Part shown: positions 6,008 to 12,643 of the stretch, piece by piece
Position numbering within the stretch: the first letter of the stretch is position 1
Layout of the letters: each line of letters opens with the position of its first letter
Origin: an uncultured Eubacteriales bacterium
GTDB taxonomy: Bacteria; Bacillota; Clostridia; Lachnospirales; CAG-274
Length of the DNA: 12,643 nt
Direction: 5' to 3'
Assembly (NCBI GenBank): GCA_905201505.1
Contig: CAJKOJ010000056.1
Location: forward strand, 1-12,643
The notes under the pieces: model-generated
Told to the model about the DNA's origin: nothing
The model's input: the letters and a program-made list of their open reading frames with translations, nothing else
Databases searched by the model: none
Translations under genes and position numbers: made by a program

Positions 6008-7408
6008 ATGGCACAAAATAATGTCGGCAAGATAATTCAGATTATCGGTGCCGTTTTGGATATTAAATTCTCCAGTGATAATTTACCGGCACTTAATAAT
6101 GCCATTGAGATTTATAATAATGGTAAAAAAATTGTTGCAGAGGTTGCACAGCACCTTGGCGATGATGTTGTTAAGTGTATTGCAATGAGCTCTACTGACG
6201 GGTTAAAAAGAGGTATGGAAGCTATTGATACAGGTGCACCTATAAGCGTTCCTGTTGGTAAAGAAACACTTGGCAGAATGTTTAATGTAACAGGTGATCC
6301 AATTGATGGTAAAGAGGCACCTGTTACTGATGAAAAGTGGTCTATACACAGAGAGGCACCTAGCTTTGCTGAGCAGAACAACTCTGCTGAAATACTTGAA
6401 ACAGGTATTAAGGCTATTGACCTTCTTTGCCCTTATTCTAAGGGTGGTAAGATTGGTCTTTTCGGAGGTGCCGGTGTTGGTAAAACAGTTCTTATTATGG
6501 AGCTTATTACAAACATTGCTACTGAGCATCAGGGTTATTCTGTATTCAGTGGTGTTGGTGAGAGAACAAGAGAAGGTAATGACCTTTACTATGAGATGCA
6601 GGAATCAGGTGTTTTAAAGCAGACTGCATTGGTTTTCGGTCAGATGAATGAGCCGCCGGGAGCAAGAATGAGAATTGCTCTTACAGGTCTTACTATGGCT
6701 GAATATTTCAGAGATAAGGAAAAGCAGGACGTGCTTTTATTTATTGATAACATATTCAGATTTGTACAGGCTGGTTCTGAGGTTTCAGCTCTTCTTGGAC
6801 GTATGCCTTCAGCCGTTGGTTATCAGCCAACACTTGCTACAGAGCTTGGTGCTTTGCAGGAGAGAATTACGTCAACTAAGAATGGTTCTATTACATCTGT
6901 TCAGGCTGTATATGTTCCTGCTGATGACCTTACTGACCCTGCACCGGCAACTACATTTGCTCATCTTGATGCAACTACTGTTCTTTCAAGAAGCATTGTT
7001 GAGCTTGGTATTTACCCTGCTATTGACCCTCTTGAGTCAACATCAAGAATTCTTGATCCGCAGGTTGTAGGCGAGGAGCATTACAGTGTTGCAAGACGTG
7101 TTCAGGCTACTTTGCAGAAGTATAAGGAACTGCAGGATATTATTGCTATTCTTGGTATGGATGAACTCTCTGAAGATGACAAGATTGTTGTAAACAGAGC
7201 AAGAAAGGTACAGAGATTCTTATCTCAGCCATTCCACGTTGCTGAAAACTTTACAGGATTCCCGGGACAGTATGTTCCTGTTGAGGATACTATAAGGGGA
7301 TTTAAGGAAATTCTTGATGGAAAGCATGATGATATTCCTGAAGGCTACTTCCTTAACTGTGGTAAGATAGAGGATGTTGTTGAAAAGTATCGCAATGCCA
7401 ATAAATAA
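6008..7408 (+). CDS. atpD: F-type ATP synthase subunit beta
   Basis: This is the catalytic subunit, 466 residues from the chosen ATG. It has Walker A GGAGVGKT (153-160), catalytic E185 in GERTREGND, Walker B LLFID with D247, the adenine-stacking tyrosine Y336 in GIYPAIDP, and the DELSEDD torque loop (385-391), a mild variant of DELSEED. An in-frame ATG at 5981 would add nine residues, but it lies inside atpG; AGGAGG at 5993-5998 with 9-nt spacing clearly marks 6008. Small departures from the common sequence are CPY for APY at 141-143 and V253 for Thr in FRFxQAGSE; neither should affect catalysis. Confidence 0.98.
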   Translation: MAQNNVGKIIQIIGAVLDIKFSSDNLPALNNAIEIYNNGKKIVAEVAQHLGDDVVKCIAMSSTDGLKRGMEAIDTGAPISVPVGKETLGRMFNVTGDPIDGKEAPVTDEKWSIHREAPSFAEQNNSAEILETGIKAIDLLCPYSKGGKIGLFGGAGVGKTVLIMELITNIATEHQGYSVFSGVGERTREGNDLYYEMQESGVLKQTALVFGQMNEPPGARMRIALTGLTMAEYFRDKEKQDVLLFIDNIFRFVQAGSEVSALLGRMPSAVGYQPTLATELGALQERITSTKNGSITSVQAVYVPADDLTDPAPATTFAHLDATTVLSRSIVELGIYPAIDPLESTSRILDPQVVGEEHYSVARRVQATLQKYKELQDIIAILGMDELSEDDKIVVNRARKVQRFLSQPFHVAENFTGFPGQYVPVEDTIRGFKEILDGKHDDIPEGYFLNCGKIEDVVEKYRNANK

Positions 7409-7422
7409 TAAGGGGTGATAAT

Positions 7423-7827
7423 ATGGCAAATAAGTTATCCCTTAAAATAATTACGCCTTCAAGAAATATGTTTGAGGGTGAAGTTGATATGGTAGTTATG
7501 AGAACAAAGAGCGGTGATGTGGGTATTCTCCATGGTCATCAGCCTATGGTTACTATTCTTGACTACGGTGTGCTTAATATCAAAAACGATGGTGAAGATA
7601 AGCTGGCTGCAATATTAGGCGGCTTTGCTGAAATCAATTCTGAAGGTATGTCTATACTTACTGATGCTGCTGAATGGTCAAACGAAATAGACGTTGTAAG
7701 AGCACAGCAAGCAAAGGAAAGGGCTGAGGCTAGGCTTAAAAATACCCAGGCCAATATTGACATACAAAGAGCTGAACTTGCATTAAAGAGAGCTTTGGTA
7801 AGACTTGATTTAGGTAATAACAAATAA
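7423..7827 (+). CDS. atpC: F-type ATP synthase subunit epsilon
   Basis: This 134-residue subunit has the N-terminal beta-sandwich (TPSRNMFEGEVDMVV, GDVGILHGHQP) and a C-terminal pair of helices. It couples the gamma shaft to the c-ring and can inhibit ATP hydrolysis when its C-terminal helices extend. The ATP-binding residues defined in thermophilic Bacillus PS3 epsilon are conserved with an offset of one: IDVVRA (89-94) with D90 and R93, R100, R123 and R127. ATP may therefore keep this subunit in the non-inhibiting form. AGGGGTGAT (7411-7419) precedes the ATG. It is the last gene of the operon. Confidence 0.95.
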   Translation: MANKLSLKIITPSRNMFEGEVDMVVMRTKSGDVGILHGHQPMVTILDYGVLNIKNDGEDKLAAILGGFAEINSEGMSILTDAAEWSNEIDVVRAQQAKERAEARLKNTQANIDIQRAELALKRALVRLDLGNNK

Positions 7828-7831
7828 AATA

Positions 7832-7944
7832 AAAAAGCAGTTAATATAGTATAAATGATATAGTTCCAATGTTTAGGGCACACAATTTTGATTTTTGTGC
7901 ATTGCCCTGAAGGGATTATATCAAAAGTACTATAACTGCTTTTT
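7832..7944. terminator. Giant 113-nt hairpin, likely bidirectional terminator
   Basis: AAAAAGCAGTTA (7832-7843) pairs with TAACTGCTTTTT (7933-7944). Inside it TAGTA/TACTA (7847-7851 with 7928-7932), TGATATA/TATATCA (7856-7862 with 7917-7923), GTTCC with GGGAT (7863-7867 with 7912-7916, including G-U pairs), AGGGCA/TGCCCT (7875-7880 with 7903-7908) and CACAA/TTGTG (7881-7885 with 7895-7899) continue the stem to a 9-nt loop. T-rich tracts follow the stem on both strands. It lies between the convergent ends of atpC and the permease gene and should stop transcription from both sides. It is far longer than an ordinary terminator. Confidence 0.8.
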
Positions 7945-7965
7945 ATTTTTTTGCGGTAAATATTT

Positions 7966-9345
7966 TTATTCTGAACGAATTGCATCTAGAGCAGATATTT
8001 TTACTGCTTTGGCAGCAGGGTAATAGCCTGAGGCTATACCAACAAAAACTGAAAAAACTATTGCACTTAAAGCAAGCCATATAGGAATAACACTTACTCT
8101 GTCTGCATTTGTAAAGAGAACTTGATATAAAACTGATACATCTGTTATTTCTGTTTCCGTTGATACTACATTAATAATAGCTGATATAATAAAGCTTACA
8201 ATAACTCCTATAATGCCTCCTGTAAATCCTATAAAGCCAGCTTCCATTAAAAACATTGTTTTAATGTCCTTTATAAAACAACCCAGTGCTTTCATAACGC
8301 CTATTTCACGCTTACGCTCAGAAATTGCCATAATCATTGTATTCATTATACCAAGAGCGGCTACAAACAGGGATACTATGCCTAAGCCTGCAAACATAAG
8401 CTGTTTTTGACGTACTTCTTTTTCCATCGGTTTACGTATACTTTCAAGGGAGTTTGTATTAAACCCTATATCTTTAATTTTATTTTCTATTTCTGCTACA
8501 TTTTTAATATCATCTGCTTTAACATAAGCTGAATTATAGCTTTGCTGTGTATCAGACACAATATTATTTAGTCTGTTGTATTCTTTAACCATTCTTTTAA
8601 TGTCTTCGGCATTAAATAATAATCCGTCTGAAGTTTCGCTGCCTTTACTATAATCTTCTTTAAGTATACCTACAATTTTGAATTTATAGGTTAATGTTTT
8701 ATCGCTTGAATTAGGGTCATTGTCTCCTAATGTCAACTGAAAAGTTGTGTTAAGAACATCTACATACGGGTCAGGCATTTCAGTTTTTGTATCATTTGAA
8801 TTGCTGCCGTAGAGATAGGACCAATAATCAATTTGATTGCTGCCGTTTGGACGCTGAGTGTCACATAGATTGTAAGCAAAATATTGTCCTGCAAGGACTT
8901 CAATGTTATTAGGGTCATAGAAGTCTTTTATATTTCTGCCTTTGGTTATTTCATAATCAAAGGTTTCAACAACTTTTGCACGAATACCGCTTATATTCGT
9001 ATAGTTAGCTTTATAACGGTTGTTATCACCTGCCGTTACTGTTGTCATAATGTTTTCTGTGCTTAATTTAGGATTGACGCCTATGACATTTGGTATATGT
9101 TCTATTTTATCTATAGTTTTATCTGTAATTTTTATATCATCACGTGAATTGTAGACAGTAATTATCTGCAAGTCTCCCATTTCAGAAAGCATATTCTCCT
9201 GTGATATTTTCATACCTATGCCAAATGAAATCATTATAACAACGGCACAGCAGCCTATTATTACTCCGAGAACAGTCAATATTGTCCTTGATTTGTGGCG
9301 GAATAAATTGTGTATGCAGATATTAATTAAATCCTTGGTTTTCAT
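7966..9345 (-). CDS. MacB-type ABC transporter permease
   Basis: This 459-residue protein has the MacB layout: one N-terminal membrane helix (about 22-44), a large extracytoplasmic domain (about 45-315, MacB_PCD type) and three C-terminal helices (about 318-342, 368-396, 420-442) forming the FtsX domain. Typical motifs are RTILTVLGVIIG (20-31), ERKREIGVMKALG (343-355, contacting the ATPase) and the C-terminal SGYYPAAKAVKISALDAIRSE region. Such permeases usually do not move substrate through the membrane but pass ATPase motion to outside partners. The ATG follows GGGAGG (9352-9357) inside the upstream gene, with a 23-nt overlap that implies coupled translation. The substrate is unknown. A dedicated exporter of a peptide or lipid is one alternative. 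Confidence 0.88.
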   Translation of the reverse strand: MKTKDLINICIHNLFRHKSRTILTVLGVIIGCCAVVIMISFGIGMKISQENMLSEMGDLQIITVYNSRDDIKITDKTIDKIEHIPNVIGVNPKLSTENIMTTVTAGDNNRYKANYTNISGIRAKVVETFDYEITKGRNIKDFYDPNNIEVLAGQYFAYNLCDTQRPNGSNQIDYWSYLYGSNSNDTKTEMPDPYVDVLNTTFQLTLGDNDPNSSDKTLTYKFKIVGILKEDYSKGSETSDGLLFNAEDIKRMVKEYNRLNNIVSDTQQSYNSAYVKADDIKNVAEIENKIKDIGFNTNSLESIRKPMEKEVRQKQLMFAGLGIVSLFVAALGIMNTMIMAISERKREIGVMKALGCFIKDIKTMFLMEAGFIGFTGGIIGVIVSFIISAIINVVSTETEITDVSVLYQVLFTNADRVSVIPIWLALSAIVFSVFVGIASGYYPAAKAVKISALDAIRSE

Positions 9346-11794
9346 CCTCAGCCTCCCAATTTACGCTTACAGTTTGTGCCAATTTTTTCTTTTTTCTTTT
9401 TTTAATAATAACAATAATAATTATTGTTAAAACAAGTATACCTATAATTGAACCTATTATTATTCCTTTATGAGATGAGGAATTTTCATCTTCAACGGGG
9501 GTATCATCCATAGCAAATTCATCATCATTGAATTCTTCAACTGTCATTACGCAGGGGAATTCAAGTGTCTTTTGATCTAAATTTGCGTCTTCATAGGATA
9601 TATTTACATTGAAGTGTACATCTCCTGCAGTTTCAGGAATGACAACAAATGTAATTGTACCGCTTTTACCTGATTCAAAATTTCCTAAATTCTGGACAGA
9701 TGTAAGTGCTGTTATATCGCCTGTTATTTCTGCTCTTACGTTTGAAAGTTCGCCTTTTCCCTTATTTACATAATTTAGAGTAATGGTCTGTTCATTGCCT
9801 ACTGTAGCTGTAGGAAGCGGCTCAAGAGTAATCTCAAGTTTATCAGGCTTATAAACAGGTATTGATACATTTTGAGAGGATGTTACCTGCTTTCTTTCTT
9901 TATTTTCAACGTATTCATAGCTAAAATTAATTGTAAGTTTTACCGAACCTGTTTCAGCAGAGGGAAGTACCTGCATTTCTACAGCCTGACTTGCTGTTCC
10001 CAAAGCGGAAAGCTTTTCATAATAATATGTATTTGACGCTGATGTAATTGACAGTCCTGTTTCTGTTTCAAGGCTCATAACGATATTTTCTATAGGCGTT
10101 ACTTTACTTGTGTTTTTAAATGATACATCAAAGTTAAATTTGCTGCCGTTTGCAATTGGTACACCTCCATAGTTGTAGTGTTTAACAATTATATTAGGTG
10201 TGGCATTTGCTGTTGTTTTAGTATCATCATCTGGTTCAGTAGGAATAACAATTTTTACAGTTTCCTGACCTTGTTCTATACTTTTACTGCTTTCATATTT
10301 ATACTTAAGTTCTCCGTTAATTATCTGTGATGATGAAGCAGGATTTGCTGTTATTTTTCCTTGTACTTTTATTTCTTTAGTTTCTCCTGCTTTAAGTGTG
10401 CCGATATTAAAAGACGAGGATTTACCTGTAAGTATAATACCATCACCGGGTTCCCAGTTTAAAATACCATTTGAAATTGCTGCTGTGCCTGCATTTGTTA
10501 TAGCGACTTTAACAGAAAATTTGGAATTGCCTTTTAAAGGGTTTTCAATTGTGTCAGGTACTATTTGCAGCAGTGGTTCAGAACCTTCACTGTCATTTGG
10601 CTGTGAAGGGACAACAAGTTTTGTGCTTGTATCAGACTGAACTTCACTATTTTCGGACACATAATTGTATTTAAGTTCTGTATTGATTTCCTGTGTAGAT
10701 GATGTAATGTATTTTTTTGCTTTTAAATTTAGATTATATGTGACAAATTCTCCCGGCTTTATTCCATTAAGCTCAGCTGAAGAATTGTCGTCTAAAAGCA
10801 TAAGTTCCTCAGGAATTGTAAATGAAAGCAGCGGTGAAGATATTGCTGTTGTGCCTATATTTTTAATAATTACAGGCAATGTAAACTCTTCTCCTCCTTT
10901 AACAGGAGCTTTAAGTTTTCCTCTTGTTATCTGTATAATAGGTGCAGAGGTTTTAGCTGTTGATACCATAGGTATAAAAATCCTGTCACTGTAAGTAGAA
11001 GAAGTAAGCCCACTTTCATTGGAGTCATAATTATAATTTAATATAATATCTATTTGTTCAGAATTTGATTCAATATAATCATTTCCTGAAAGTCTTAATG
11101 TAACTGCTCTGCTTGTACCAGCTTCTATATCAGGAATTTGAAGATTGCCCATACTGTCCATTGATTTTATTGAGTCAGGGAGGGAAATGGTAAGAACAGG
11201 TCTTTTCATTTTTACGCCTCCTCTGTTTTTAATAATAAGCTGAAGGGTAAATTCTTCATTTGCTTTTATTGGCTGAGGTATACTGCTCCTTGATATTTCA
11301 ACATATGGTTGTTTGTTTGATTGAGCATTATTGGTATCATCGGTTGAAATCTCTTTTTCACTGCACTCTATTATTTGCAAAGAAATCTTGTCAGATGTTA
11401 AATTTAAGTTTTTATACTTAATTTTAAAAGTTATATTGCTGCCTGAACCTGAATATGTAATATTTTTAAAATTAATGGTGTATTTTAAAGTATCATTATT
11501 TACTGATGTTATGACAATAGAATCAGCTTCCGGAGAACCAAAACTGCCGTCAACTGCTGTGACTGAGATATTTTCAGCAGTTGATATATCGCTAGTTTTT
11601 AAAGATTTGTCAATAATATCTATTGAAAGGTTTGCGACTTCATTCATTTCAATGCGGCTAATGTCCATATTAACACTGTTTTTTATAGTATAGCTGTCAA
11701 CTTCAGGCTTACAGCTTTGAGCAGCAAAAAGTGCAGCTGTGTTGTTTAAAACAAGGATTATACCTATAATAAGGCTTATAAATTTATTAATCAT
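9323..11794 (-). CDS. Exported, membrane-anchored protein with five Ig-like repeats
   Basis: This 823-residue protein is not a recognised named gene. A signal peptide (1 to about 25) precedes an N-terminal beta-rich domain (about 30-145). About five related Ig-like segments follow, starting near 163, 284, 407, 533 and 652. Repeats 1-3 share an opening like P-I-K-x-x-x-E/K-F-x-L/V, then an IKN-x-G or ITNAG turn, and most repeats end in L-x-Y-x-Y. They resemble CARDB/NEW3-type (COG1361) domains. Acidic linkers lead to one membrane helix (about 777-798), a KKRKKKK stop-transfer and a short cytoplasmic tail. Cysteines are only C28, C144 and C748, and C28 is not in a lipobox. Its start lies 6 nt after the ATPase stop and its end overlaps the permease, so it probably works with the transporter. 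Confidence 0.85.
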   Translation of the reverse strand: MINKFISLIIGIILVLNNTAALFAAQSCKPEVDSYTIKNSVNMDISRIEMNEVANLSIDIIDKSLKTSDISTAENISVTAVDGSFGSPEADSIVITSVNNDTLKYTINFKNITYSGSGSNITFKIKYKNLNLTSDKISLQIIECSEKEISTDDTNNAQSNKQPYVEISRSSIPQPIKANEEFTLQLIIKNRGGVKMKRPVLTISLPDSIKSMDSMGNLQIPDIEAGTSRAVTLRLSGNDYIESNSEQIDIILNYNYDSNESGLTSSTYSDRIFIPMVSTAKTSAPIIQITRGKLKAPVKGGEEFTLPVIIKNIGTTAISSPLLSFTIPEELMLLDDNSSAELNGIKPGEFVTYNLNLKAKKYITSSTQEINTELKYNYVSENSEVQSDTSTKLVVPSQPNDSEGSEPLLQIVPDTIENPLKGNSKFSVKVAITNAGTAAISNGILNWEPGDGIILTGKSSSFNIGTLKAGETKEIKVQGKITANPASSSQIINGELKYKYESSKSIEQGQETVKIVIPTEPDDDTKTTANATPNIIVKHYNYGGVPIANGSKFNFDVSFKNTSKVTPIENIVMSLETETGLSITSASNTYYYEKLSALGTASQAVEMQVLPSAETGSVKLTINFSYEYVENKERKQVTSSQNVSIPVYKPDKLEITLEPLPTATVGNEQTITLNYVNKGKGELSNVRAEITGDITALTSVQNLGNFESGKSGTITFVVIPETAGDVHFNVNISYEDANLDQKTLEFPCVMTVEEFNDDEFAMDDTPVEDENSSSHKGIIIGSIIGILVLTIIIIVIIKKRKKKKLAQTVSVNWEAEDENQGFN

Positions 11795-11800
11795 AGTATT

Positions 11801-12514
11801 TTATATTTCCTTTCTTATGTCATTTATAATTTTTCCATCTGCAAGAGTAATTACCCGAGTAGCATAATTTGCGAGTTCAGGTTCGTGGGTTACAAGGATA
11901 ATTGTTTGGTTATATTTTTGAGCAAAGTTTTTAATCATTTCCATAACTTCAATTGTTGTCTTAGTATCCAAATTGCCCGTAGGTTCATCGGCAAAAATAA
12001 TTTTAGGTTTTGTAATAAAGGCCCTTGCTATACCTACTCTCTGTTGCTGGCCGCCTGACATTTGGCTTGGGTAATGATTAAGTCTATGGCTTAAGCCTAC
12101 AATGTCAAGTATTGCCTTTGCCTGCTGTTCACGTGTTTTTTTGTCTATTCCTTTAAATATAAGAGGAAGAGCCGTATTTTCAAGTGCAGTCATTGTTTCA
12201 AGGAGATTATAGGACTGAAATATAAATCCTAAATATCTTTGTCTGAATATTGCCAAATCATTTTCAGATAATCGGGATATTGGTATGTTGCCTATAAGTA
12301 TTTCCCCTGATGTAGGTGCTTCAAGACCTGCAAGCTGATTAAGTAAAGTACTTTTGCCTGAACCTGATGTGCCAAATATACAGCAGATTTCTCCCGGCAT
12401 TATTTCAAAGCTGACATTGTTAAGTGCTTTTACTGTATCATCACCTGCAGAATATTCTTTTATTAAATTTTTTACTTTTATTAGAGGTAATTTTTTTTTA
12501 TCCAATAGGTGCAC
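11801..12514 (-). CDS. MacB/LolD-type ABC transporter ATPase
   Basis: This 237-residue nucleotide-binding protein drives the permease encoded two genes downstream. It has Walker A GTSGSGKST (48-56), the Q-loop at Q100 (FQSYNLL), signature SGGQQQRVGIARA (153-165), Walker B KIIFADEP with E177, the D-loop NLD and H-loop H210. FADEPTGNLD and the FQSYNLLETMTALENT stretch are typical of the MacB/LolD/FtsE branch. The longest form starts with GTG at 12514, but a TTG at codon 4 (12503-12505) has a better-placed AGGTG six nt upstream, so the protein may be 234 residues. All catalytic residues are present. It is the first gene of the operon, which fits its role as the energiser. Confidence 0.92.
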   Translation of the reverse strand: MHLLDKKKLPLIKVKNLIKEYSAGDDTVKALNNVSFEIMPGEICCIFGTSGSGKSTLLNQLAGLEAPTSGEILIGNIPISRLSENDLAIFRQRYLGFIFQSYNLLETMTALENTALPLIFKGIDKKTREQQAKAILDIVGLSHRLNHYPSQMSGGQQQRVGIARAFITKPKIIFADEPTGNLDTKTTIEVMEMIKNFAQKYNQTIILVTHEPELANYATRVITLADGKIINDIRKEI

Positions 12515-12549
12515 CTGTCTTTCTTATGAAAATATAATAGTTTAATTAC

Positions 12550-12578
12550 ATATTAGCATAAAAGAAAGAGGCATTCAA
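12550..12578 (-). promoter_or_regulatory. Probable promoter of the ABC/Ig-repeat operon
   Basis: Read on the - strand, TTGAAT (12578-12573) is followed after 17 bp by TAATAT (12555-12550), with a TGC just before it forming an extended -10. Transcription would start near 12543, giving a leader of about 30 nt before the ATPase gene. Confidence 0.5.
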
Positions 12579-12584
12579 TATAAT
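12579..12584 (+). promoter_or_regulatory. Possible -10 element of a divergent + strand promoter
   Basis: A perfect TATAAT lies directly beside the -35 of the - strand promoter. No clear -35 is found 16-18 bp upstream, so the promoter may need an activator or be chance in AT-rich DNA. It would serve the gene that seems to begin at 12631. Confidence 0.3.
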
Positions 12585-12594
12585 GGGGAAATAA

Positions 12595-12610
12595 ATAATA
12601 TTAATATTAT
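12595..12610. promoter_or_regulatory. Perfect 16-bp AT palindrome, possible operator
   Basis: ATAATATTAATATTAT is a perfect inverted repeat located between the divergent promoter elements and the presumed + strand start. It could be a site for a dimeric regulator serving both sides. Its pure AT content makes a chance origin fairly likely. Confidence 0.25.
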
Positions 12611-12630
12611 ATTTCAGAGGGGAAAAATTT

Positions 12631-12643
12631 GTGTATATATATT
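12631..12643 (+). CDS. Possible start of a divergent gene, cut by window edge
   Basis: A GTG at 12631 follows AGAGGGG (12616-12622) at 8-nt spacing, a good translation start. Only four codons are visible (V/M-Y-I-Y), so the product cannot be named. The TATAAT at 12579 and the palindrome at 12595 support transcription in this direction. Confidence 0.3.

Noticed and set aside
6713..6790. Damaged catalytic region in beta (FRFVQ instead of FRFTQ)
   Set aside because: Walker A, E185, R186, D247 and downstream motifs are intact, so a single Thr to Val change is not a sign of decay.
7563..7985. 140-residue antisense ORF across atpC and the terminator
   Set aside because: It is a shadow of atpC and the hairpin, with no ribosome site or recognisable protein features.
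9401..9480. Lipoprotein or sortase anchor for the Ig-repeat protein
   Set aside because: No lipobox near C28 and no LPxTG-like motif before the C-terminal helix; the long basic tail fits a simple membrane anchor.

Overview
The window looks like chromosomal DNA from a low-GC Gram-positive anaerobe of the class Clostridia, perhaps Lachnospiraceae-like. The basis is AT-rich intergenic DNA, strong AGGAGG-type ribosome binding sites, frequent GTG/TTG starts, the Firmicutes ATP synthase gene order with two small membrane genes in front, and a c-subunit carrying the full sodium-binding residue set known from anaerobes. The exact genus cannot be read from the window.

Layout. (1) 1-373: a direct tandem repeat with a unit of about 142 bp (two full copies, one partial), each unit a string of short hairpins with 2-3 nt loops. 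(2) 374-677: AT-rich leader with a TTGACA/TAAACT promoter, a cluster of TAGAA/TTCTA half-sites and a second possible extended -10. (3) 678-7827: a complete F-type ATP synthase operon on the + strand, atpZ-like, atpI, atpB(a), atpE(c), atpF(b), atpH(delta), atpA(alpha), atpG(gamma), atpD(beta), atpC(epsilon). All genes are intact and closely spaced or overlapping. (4) 7832-7944: a 113-nt, almost continuous hairpin with T-runs on both strands, between convergent operons. It is probably a bidirectional terminator and may have come from a small palindromic element. (5) 12514-7966 on the - strand: a three-gene operon encoding a MacB/LolD-type ABC ATPase, an 823-residue exported, C-terminally anchored protein with about five Ig-like (CARDB/NEW3-like) repeats, and a MacB-type permease. 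(6) 12515-12643: a probable divergent promoter region with a perfect 16-bp AT palindrome and the likely start of a + strand gene cut off by the window edge.

How the parts work. The ATP synthase genes supply every subunit of a bacterial F1Fo enzyme. The c-subunit residues Q32, V63, E65, S66, T67 and Y70 predict sodium coupling, and epsilon carries the ATP-binding residue set of the regulatory Bacillus-type epsilon. The - strand operon encodes an ATPase and permease that should form a MacB-like mechanotransmission transporter. The large extracellular repeat protein, translated between them, occupies the genetic place where a membrane-fusion protein is often found. This cassette and the hairpin-rich tandem repeat are the least explained parts of the window.
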